Positions 1-5,177 of a stretch of DNA of 5,783 nt are shown here, piece after piece. Each line of letters opens with the position of its first letter. Positions within the stretch are counted from its first letter, which is position 1. The notes under the pieces are model-generated. The model searched no databases. It was not told the origin of the DNA and saw only the letters and a list, made by a program, of their open reading frames with translations. Made by a program: the position numbers and the translations under genes. Location of the stretch: the NCBI GenBank assembly GCA_947297555.1, contig CAMYTM010000045.1, forward strand, positions 1 through 5,783. Direction: 5' to 3'. Origin of the DNA: an uncultured Mycoplasmatota bacterium. GTDB lineage: Bacteria; Bacillota_I; Bacilli_A; RF39; UBA660.

Positions 1-6
1 GGAGGA
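1..6 (+). promoter_or_regulatory. Ribosome binding site GGAGGA that decides the start at 13
   Basis: A perfect SD core lies six bases before ATG 13. It is the main reason to place the true start at 13 and not at the internal ATG 326, which has no SD and would lose the TM anchor. The same six bases are exactly complementary to TCCTCC at 38-43 inside the coding region, so the SD could be paired in the mRNA. The promoter lies left of the window. Confidence 0.8.
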
Positions 7-12
7 AAGAAA

Positions 13-1159
13 ATGAAAAAAGAAGAAAAAAGAAAAATCCTCCCAACTTCAGGAAGTAACCTGGGGGGGGGGTATACTAGAAAGTAAAAGGAAACCAGGT
101 GAAATTAAGAAGTTTAACAAAAATAGAAAACAGAAAAAAATTATAATTGGTTGTATTGCTGGGTTACTATTTTTAATAGGAGGAATTACTTTATACAAGA
201 CATTTGCTTTATATGAAGAGAAAAAGGAATTTAATGTTTTAAAAGGACGTGTACCCGATTTTAAAAAAAAATTTAGTGATTATATTATTGAAAAAAGAAA
301 AGTAGATACAACTATAAAAGAATTTATGCATGTTGCAACAGAACAAACACCAGCCCTTATAGATTATAGATATGTAGGAACTAATCCTTCTAATTATGCA
401 TGTTTTGGAAGTGAAGAGAGTATTTGTCCAGAAGATAACTTATACCGGATTATAGGAGTAATCCCTACACAAGAAAAAGTAAATGGAGTTTATGAAAATA
501 GAGTAAAATTAATAAAAAATGATTATTATACTGAAACTGAAAGTGGTTTATTAACGAATACAAATAATAATTGGCCTGCTAAAGGTGGCTATGGGTATCG
601 ATGGAGTCAGTCAGGATTGAGTAATTTATGGGAAGAAAGTCAATTAAATAAAAAAGTATTAAATACTATTTATTGGAATCATTTAGGAGAATACCAAGAA
701 TATATCAGTAAAAGTATATGGTATTTGGGCACTTATAGGTTTGATACTGTTTTACAAACAACTACTAATGAATTTTACAACATGGAAAGAAACAAAATTC
801 GAACACCTTTTGGTGGAAATTATATGACTTTGACCAATATAGGCTTGATGTATGCAAGTGATTTTGGATTTTCTATAAATGAACAGTTTGATTCTCCTTT
901 AAGCAAAAGGACAAATACATGGCTTTATGAAGCAATTGAAGGTAAATATTATGAGTGGGGAATAACTCCCGAATCCACTTCACATGGATATGCTAGATGT
1001 ATAAATTTTAGCCAATATGGGGTAAGTGCATATGGTGCGTATGATAAAGAAAATGTATTTGGAATACGTCCAACATTCTATTTAAATGTCAACGTATTAT
1101 ATGGAGGTGGAGATGGAACAATAGAAAATCCTTATCGAATCAGTATGAAAGAAGAGTAA
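13..1159 (+). CDS. Membrane-anchored extracytoplasmic protein of unknown function, out of frame at a poly-G tract (probably phase-variable, OFF state)
   Basis: The ATG at 13 has a strong SD, GGAGGA at 1-6, six bases upstream. That frame runs through the G10 run (63-72) and stops at TAA 85-87, giving a 24-residue peptide. The +1 frame is open from well before the run to the TAA at 1157-1159, yet has no ATG with an SD until 326, which lies inside the outer domain. One G fewer joins both halves into 381 residues: a Lys/Arg-rich cytoplasmic tail (1-42), a single TM helix (about 43-60, core GCIAGLLFLIGG), a charged stretch with ALYEEKKEFNVLKG, then an outer domain from about 115 with GTNPSNYACFG, NLYRIIGV, IGLMYASDFGF and a C-terminal IRPTFYLN...GDGT..NPYRI. 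C130 and C138 are close and could form a disulfide. From memory, similar N-terminal and C-terminal modules recur in uncharacterised surface proteins of gut Bacillota, perhaps related to DUF6273-type domains; this is unverified. Function unknown. A decayed gene or an assembly error at the homopolymer are the alternatives. Confidence 0.75.
63..72 (+). repeat. G10 homopolymer tract, candidate phase-variation switch
   Basis: Ten consecutive G lie inside the coding region about 50 bases after the start codon, in DNA that is otherwise very AT-rich. Reading from ATG 13, ten G lead to TAA at 85 and eleven G would lead to TAG at 79 of the present numbering. Nine or twelve G enter the long open frame. 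Short homopolymers of this kind slip during replication and are known contingency switches in Campylobacter, Neisseria and Helicobacter. The tract would encode a Gly run in the cytoplasmic tail, where a change in length should be tolerated. Confidence 0.75.
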
Positions 1160-1179
1160 AAAAATTGCTCTTCTATTTT
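1150..1179 (+). terminator. Weak intrinsic terminator candidate overlapping the stop codon of the surface-protein gene
   Basis: AGAAGAG at 1150-1156 pairs perfectly with CTCTTCT at 1168-1174, with an 11-base loop that contains the TAA stop. The stem is followed by ATTTTA, a poor U-tract, so on its own it would probably be leaky. A second candidate follows at 1196-1226. Confidence 0.35.
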
Positions 1180-1195
1180 AGCAAAAATTGGTTGT

Positions 1196-1226
1196 AAAAA
1201 AACGTAAATTACATTTACTTTTTTTT
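1196..1226 (+). terminator. AT-rich intrinsic terminator upstream of lon
   Basis: GTAAAT at 1204-1209 and ATTTAC at 1213-1218 form a perfect inverted repeat with a three-base loop, followed at once by eight T (1219-1226). A run of seven A (1196-1202) could extend the stem against the T run across one C mismatch. There is little GC in the stem, but the layout is that of a rho-independent terminator and it sits where one is needed, between the surface-protein gene and the lon promoter. Confidence 0.5.
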
Positions 1227-1242
1227 ATGAAATCGTTATAAT
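1214..1242 (+). promoter_or_regulatory. Sigma-A-type promoter of lon
   Basis: The -10 box TATAAT (1237-1242) is a perfect match, and TTTACT (1214-1219) matches four of six bases of TTGACA with an ideal 17-base spacer. The expected transcript start near 1249 gives a leader of about 24 bases before ATG 1273. The -35 box is shared with the 3' arm of the terminator at 1196-1226. I saw no CIRCE or CtsR-type heat-shock operator around it. Confidence 0.7.
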
Positions 1243-1272
1243 AAACTACATAAATTTGTGGGAGATGATGAC

Positions 1273-3588
1273 ATGAAAAATACCTTACCAGTACTACTAC
1301 TAAAAAATTTAATTCTTCTCCCTAACCAAGAAGTAAAATTAGAACTAAATCATGATTTTAGTCGAAATGTTGTGATGCTTGCTTGTAATGTGTATCGTAA
1401 TGAACTTATTGTGTTGCCGATTAAAGATGAATTAGAAGAAGTACCAGAAGTAAGCGATTTGCCTGAGATTGCCATTGTTGCCAAAATAAAGAGTAAAATA
1501 GAACTTCCCAATGGAAATTTACGTGTTACTTTGAGGGGATTATTTCGAGCAAAAGTTGATAATCTTCATAATAATTTAGAAGAGGAAGAGGTTTTAGAAT
1601 GTCATTTTTCTAAAATAGAAGTCCCTTCTTTTGATAAAGTAGAAGCACTAGCGACGAAAAGAAAAATACAGGAGTTAGTAAAAAAATATGTAGGAAATGA
1701 TGGAATTTCTAATAGTATTTTAAATCTTATGAAAGACGTAAAAGATTTAAATAAATTGACTGATTTGGTGGCTACTTTTTTACCTATTTCTTTTTCACGC
1801 AAATTAGAATATGCAATGGAAATAAATCCAGTTATTAGAGGGGACTTCTTAATTCAAGATTTATTTTTAGAATTAGAAGTTATTAAGTTAGATCAAAAAC
1901 TAGAAGCCAAATTACAAAATAATTTAGAAGAAAATCAAAAAGAATATCTTTTAAAAGAAAAATTACATGAAATAGAAGAAGAATTAGGTATTCATGATAC
2001 CAAAACAGAAGAAGTGAATACCTTTTATAATAAATTAGAAAATTTATCAATTGAAAACGAAAAAGTGATAGAAAAAATTCATAGAGAGATTAAGAAATTT
2101 CAACTTATGAATGAAGCAAGTCCAGAAATCACTAATATTCGTTCATACTTGGAATGGATGCTTTCATTGCCATGGAATACTTATTCTAAAGAAGAAACAA
2201 ATTTAGTTACCATAAGAAAAAATTTAGACAAATCCCATTTTGGTATGGATGAAGCAAAAAATAAAATTATAGAATATATTGCTGCAAAAACGCGTAATGC
2301 TTCGCTTGATAGTCCTATTCTTTGTTTAGTTGGTCCAAGCGGAGTAGGAAAAACCACTCTTGCTAAATCAATTGCGAATAGTCTAAATCGAGAATTTTAT
2401 AAAATTAGTGTGGGAGGATTAAATGATAGTTCCATTTTAAATGGTCATCGAAGAACTTATCTTGGAGCAAATCCTGGAAAAATTATCGAAGGTCTTAAAA
2501 GATGTGGAGTAAAAAATCCAGTGATTTTAATTGATGAGGTAGATAAAATGGTTCATGATTATAAGGGGGACCCTGCCAGTACACTTCTAGATATACTAGA
2601 CAAATCACAAAATAAAAGTTTTATTGATAATTATATTGAAGAAGAATTTGATTTATCACAAGTTTTGTTTATTTTGACTGCTAATTATAAAGAAGAAATT
2701 CCTTATGAACTCTATGACAGATTGGAAGTAGTGGAACTGTCTAGTTATACACTATTAGAAAAAATTTTAATTACTAAAAAACATTTGTTACCCAATCTTT
2801 ATTTAGAACATGATTTAACGGTTAAAAATATTCGATTTTCAGAAAATGCTTTAAAAGAAATAATTGAAAATTATACGCTAGAAGCAGGAGTACGAGATTT
2901 AGAAAGAATATTACGTAGTATTGTTAGAAAATTAATTGTTCAAGAAAAGTTAGAAAATGTTAAAGTAACAAATGTGGATTTAATTTCTTTAATAGGGGTT
3001 GGGAAATATGAGCAGAAGTCTTTCTGGGAAGAAAATATTCCAGGAGTTGCCAATGCTTTGGCTATTCATCAAAATGGTGGGAGAATCATGCCTATTGAGA
3101 CTTGTTTTTATGAGGGCAATGGAAGTATAAAAATAACGGGTTTGGCCTCTCAAGTAATGGAAGAAAGTATTCGTGTATCTATTAGTTATATCATCAGCAA
3201 TAAAGATACATTTAAAATTAATAACAATTACTTTAAAACAAAAGATTTGCATATCCATCTTTTAGAAGCAGGTGTGAAAAAAGATGGCCCGAGCGCTGGG
3301 ATTTCAATTGTAACCGCTATAATTAGTCTTGCAAGAAATGAATATATTCCTAAAGAAATTGCTATGACAGGTGAAATCACTCTAAATGGTTATATAAGAC
3401 GTATAGGTGGACTTAAGGACAAACTAATTGGTGCATATAATGAAGGGATAAAAAAAGTATTTATTCCTCAGGAAAATCATAATGATTTACTAAATATTCC
3501 AGAGGAAGTAATGAAAGCCTTGGACATTATAGAAGTAGGAAATTATGAAGAAATTTATCATGAATTGTTTGTAAAGGAGATTGAGTAG
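1273..3588 (+). CDS. lon: ATP-dependent protease LonA
   Basis: This is a complete cytoplasmic AAA+ protease that unfolds and degrades damaged and short-lived regulatory proteins. ATG 1273 is preferred because GGAG (1261-1264) lies eight bases before it; the in-frame GTG at 1258 overlaps that SD and has none of its own. The product is 771 residues, close to about 780 in other LonA. An N-terminal substrate-binding domain (about 1-195, KNLILLPNQEV) and a helical, coiled-coil-rich linker (about 200-330, LSLPWNTY) precede the AAA+ module: Walker A GPSGVGKT (354-361), pore loop HRRTYLGANPG, Walker B VILIDEVD (417-424), sensor-1 N471, Arg finger R483 and sensor-2 R541 in EAGVRDLER. The protease domain (about 570-771) has the catalytic Ser674 in KDGPSAG and Lys717 in GGLKDK, 43 residues apart as in E. 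coli. All key residues are present, so the enzyme should be active. It has its own promoter and overlaps the next gene by one base. Confidence 0.98.
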   Translation: MKNTLPVLLLKNLILLPNQEVKLELNHDFSRNVVMLACNVYRNELIVLPIKDELEEVPEVSDLPEIAIVAKIKSKIELPNGNLRVTLRGLFRAKVDNLHNNLEEEEVLECHFSKIEVPSFDKVEALATKRKIQELVKKYVGNDGISNSILNLMKDVKDLNKLTDLVATFLPISFSRKLEYAMEINPVIRGDFLIQDLFLELEVIKLDQKLEAKLQNNLEENQKEYLLKEKLHEIEEELGIHDTKTEEVNTFYNKLENLSIENEKVIEKIHREIKKFQLMNEASPEITNIRSYLEWMLSLPWNTYSKEETNLVTIRKNLDKSHFGMDEAKNKIIEYIAAKTRNASLDSPILCLVGPSGVGKTTLAKSIANSLNREFYKISVGGLNDSSILNGHRRTYLGANPGKIIEGLKRCGVKNPVILIDEVDKMVHDYKGDPASTLLDILDKSQNKSFIDNYIEEEFDLSQVLFILTANYKEEIPYELYDRLEVVELSSYTLLEKILITKKHLLPNLYLEHDLTVKNIRFSENALKEIIENYTLEAGVRDLERILRSIVRKLIVQEKLENVKVTNVDLISLIGVGKYEQKSFWEENIPGVANALAIHQNGGRIMPIETCFYEGNGSIKITGLASQVMEESIRVSISYIISNKDTFKINNNYFKTKDLHIHLLEAGVKKDGPSAGISIVTAIISLARNEYIPKEIAMTGEITLNGYIRRIGGLKDKLIGAYNEGIKKVFIPQENHNDLLNIPEEVMKALDIIEVGNYEEIYHELFVKEIE

Positions 3589-4403
3589 TGGAAAAAAGAA
3601 AAATTATTATTTCTGACTTAATTGATACACTGACTAGTTTAAAAATTCAATCTAAAAGTGAAGACGGTGAAAAAGAACTATTTACTTTAGTCCATTTTCT
3701 AAATAATTATTTGCAAGAGAATCAGTATATGTTTATCGTTTCAAATGCAGGAGGACATTCCACTACCGAACGAATTGCAGAGGTGTATCATCGTTTATAC
3801 TGTGCTTTAGAAAAAAGTTGCAGAAAATATTTATGGTTTTATGTAATAGGAAATCCATTAGCACAAATAGAAATGGTTTCTAATCAATTTATAATTATGC
3901 AAGAAGATAAAAAAACAATCACTAAAAATATAGTATCTGATTTTTATATTACAGAAAATGACCAAATTATTGGAGCGGGAAACGATGTAAAAGACATAGA
4001 TATGTTATTTATATTACATAATTTAGGTGGTATTTGCTATTATATTTATGATGAATTTGACGAGGAAACAGATGAGAGTTTAATTCGTTCTGTTTCTTTT
4101 AAGAAGACTAGCCTTTTCATGAATAATCAATATTCGAATTTAAATAAAATTCAATATGAAGAGAAGTTTTTTGAAGAGTTTCAGAAAAAATATAATGAAT
4201 TAGAAAACGACTATCAAAATGGTAGGTTGGATAGAAAGACATTGTTAAAAATGCATAGTTTTTTATCTATTGCAAGCCAATATAATTTTATAGAAGGTAC
4301 TAAAAAGCAAACATTAATAAAAGATGTGTCTGTGCTAGAAAATAAGTTGATTTTAATTAAAAGCAAAGAAGATTTATATAAAAAATTATGGAGAAACAAT
4401 TAA
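3588..4403 (+). CDS. Unknown protein with faint HAD-hydrolase-like motifs, co-transcribed with lon
   Basis: Translation starts at GTG 3588, whose first base is the last base of the lon stop codon (TAGTG), with SD AAGGAG (3574-3579) eight bases upstream. The two genes are therefore probably translationally coupled. I do not recognise the 271-residue product as a named family. It looks soluble, without signal peptide or TM segment. Three places recall a HAD phosphatase: IIISDLIDTLT (6-16) like motif I, FIVSNAGG (49-56) like motif II, and GAGNDVKDIDML (129-140) like motif IV. The fit is incomplete: the motif-I pattern DxD reads D10-L-I12, so the second Asp is lost, although D13 is next to it. 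The C-terminal 90 residues are charged and helical. It occupies the place that ysxC and the heme genes hold between lonA and spoVID in B. subtilis but resembles none of them. The HAD idea is inference with low confidence; that it is a real gene is near certain. Confidence 0.85.
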   Translation: MEKRKIIISDLIDTLTSLKIQSKSEDGEKELFTLVHFLNNYLQENQYMFIVSNAGGHSTTERIAEVYHRLYCALEKSCRKYLWFYVIGNPLAQIEMVSNQFIIMQEDKKTITKNIVSDFYITENDQIIGAGNDVKDIDMLFILHNLGGICYYIYDEFDEETDESLIRSVSFKKTSLFMNNQYSNLNKIQYEEKFFEEFQKKYNELENDYQNGRLDRKTLLKMHSFLSIASQYNFIEGTKKQTLIKDVSVLENKLILIKSKEDLYKKLWRNN

Positions 4404-4460
4404 ATGAATTACTAAAGAAAATTTAAAATTAAAGTTGCAAAACAAAAAAACATTATTTTC

Positions 4461-4489
4461 TTCATAAAAAAAAATCCCTTTCATATGTT
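4461..4489 (+). promoter_or_regulatory. Sigma-E-like (mother-cell sporulation) promoter of the spoVID-like gene
   Basis: CATATGTT at 4482-4489 fits the sigma-E/sigma-K -10 pattern CATAnnnT, and TTCATAAA at 4461-4468 carries the ATA core of the sigma-E -35 element, with a 13-base spacer. Transcription would begin near 4496, just ahead of the SD. A sigma-E promoter suits the gene it precedes, since B. subtilis spoVID is transcribed by sigma-E. Such degenerate motifs occur by chance in AT-rich DNA, so the support comes mainly from position and context. Confidence 0.45.
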
Positions 4490-4503
4490 TAAATAAGAAA
4501 GGG
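4466..4503 (-). terminator. Intrinsic terminator for minus-strand transcription
   Basis: Read on the minus strand, the same seven-base stem (4503-4476) is followed after one A by nine T (complement of the A run 4466-4474), a standard rho-independent terminator. On the plus strand there is no T run after the hairpin, so it should not end lon transcripts. No minus-strand gene is visible in the window, so its use, if any, would be to stop antisense RNA coming from the right. Confidence 0.45.
4476..4503 (+). promoter_or_regulatory. RNA hairpin covering the ribosome binding site of the spoVID-like gene
   Basis: CCCTTTC (4476-4482) and GAAAGGG (4497-4503) form a perfect seven-base stem with a 14-base loop. 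The 3' arm contains the upstream part of the SD region (AAAGGGTGAG, 4498-4507) for ATG 4512. An mRNA entering from lon would carry the whole hairpin and have its SD masked. An mRNA starting near 4496 would lack the 5' arm and leave the SD free. Confidence 0.5.
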
Positions 4504-4511
4504 TGAGATGA

Positions 4512-5177
4512 ATGAAGAGTATTGTTCCGTATACAAAAGAAATAGAATTTAAAACTAAAATAGCAGAGATTTGTAGTATTTCTTTAGAACATGAACTTGA
4601 TATTAATGAGGAACAAATAGAAGGGAATTTTATTGTTTCAGGAGAATACAAAAGTCATGAAGTAAGTGTAAATAAAGAAGCATTTTCTTATAAACTTCCT
4701 TTTACTTTAGAAGTTACGGAAAATGTAATTAAAAATTCTATTGATTTTGAAATTACAGATTTTACTTACGAAGTGGTTGCAGATTCTAAACTACAAGTCA
4801 ATATTGAATTTTGTGTAACCGCAGAAGAAATGGAAATTGTAGAAGATATTATAGAAGAACCAGTTGCAGAAGAAATGGAAGAAATAGATTTAGAAAAAGA
4901 AGAAATAAGAGAATCTGTATTAGAAGAGATTAATACATTATTTCCAGAAGAAGAGGAAAATCGTTTAGAAGATGAAAGCGAGAATATTATTTTAAATTCC
5001 ATGCAAGAAAAAGAAACAGAATTTGCAACTTATCATATTCATATTGTAAAAACAGAAGATTCAATTGAAAGTATTTGTGCTATGTATAATACAGATGTAA
5101 ATACACTAAAAGAATACAACAATGTAGAGAGTGTAAATATAGGAGATAAACTAGTTATTCCTTGGTTAGATGAATAA
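4512..5177 (+). CDS. spoVID: SpoVID-like spore coat morphogenetic protein (SPOCS domain plus LysM), short form
   Basis: This protein probably helps the coat to encase the forespore on its mother-cell side, as SpoVID does in B. subtilis by linking SpoIVA to later coat layers. The SD-like GGGTGAG (4501-4507) is four bases before ATG 4512. The 221-residue product has three parts. Residues 1-103 are beta-rich and resemble the SpoVID N-terminal SPOCS domain (EICSISLEHELDI, GNFIVSGEYKSHEV, FEITDFTYEV). Residues 104-170 form a Glu-rich acidic linker. Residues 174-217 are a LysM domain (YHIHIVKTEDSIESI, NTLKEYNNV, IGDKLVIP), the type that binds glycan or, in SpoVID, lipid II. There is no signal peptide or TM segment, as expected for a mother-cell coat protein. 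It is far shorter than B. subtilis SpoVID (about 575 residues); the middle region is almost missing. The order after lon and before a ysxE-like gene matches B. subtilis. Its last eight bases overlap the next gene. Confidence 0.8.
   Translation: MKSIVPYTKEIEFKTKIAEICSISLEHELDINEEQIEGNFIVSGEYKSHEVSVNKEAFSYKLPFTLEVTENVIKNSIDFEITDFTYEVVADSKLQVNIEFCVTAEEMEIVEDIIEEPVAEEMEEIDLEKEEIRESVLEEINTLFPEEEENRLEDESENIILNSMQEKETEFATYHIHIVKTEDSIESICAMYNTDVNTLKEYNNVESVNIGDKLVIPWLDE
4821..4880 (+). repeat. In-frame 15-base direct repeat in the acidic linker
   Basis: The 15-mer GCAGAAGAAATGGAA occurs exactly at 4821-4835 and again at 4866-4880, offset by 45 bases, which is 15 codons. It encodes AEEME twice. Recombination between the copies would shorten or lengthen the acidic linker without shifting the frame. 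Low-complexity Glu-rich coding may be enough to explain it. Confidence 0.6.

Noticed and set aside
326..328. ATG 326 as the real start of the surface protein
   Set aside because: It has no SD, and the same frame is open for about 250 bases upstream, encoding a clear TM segment that the protein would lose.
1258..1272. Alternative GTG start for lon adding five residues (MGDDD)
   Set aside because: The GTG itself overlaps the SD that serves ATG 1273, has no SD upstream, and lies only about nine bases after the predicted transcript start.
1602..1802. Minus-strand open frames inside lon (1602-1802, 2989-3258), the unknown gene (4214-4399) and the spore genes (4766-5002, 5039-5257)
   Set aside because: They are antisense to well-supported genes, have low-complexity products, and show no convincing ribosome binding site or known motif.
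4388..4426. Twelve-codon frame MEKQLNELLKKI overlapping the end of the unknown gene
   Set aside because: It is very short, has no SD, and its AT-rich sequence is easily explained by chance.
4415..4462. AAGAAAAT...ATTTTCTT inverted repeat as terminator of the lon unit
   Set aside because: The eight-base stem has a 32-base loop, almost no GC and no T run after it, so it is unlikely to terminate transcription.
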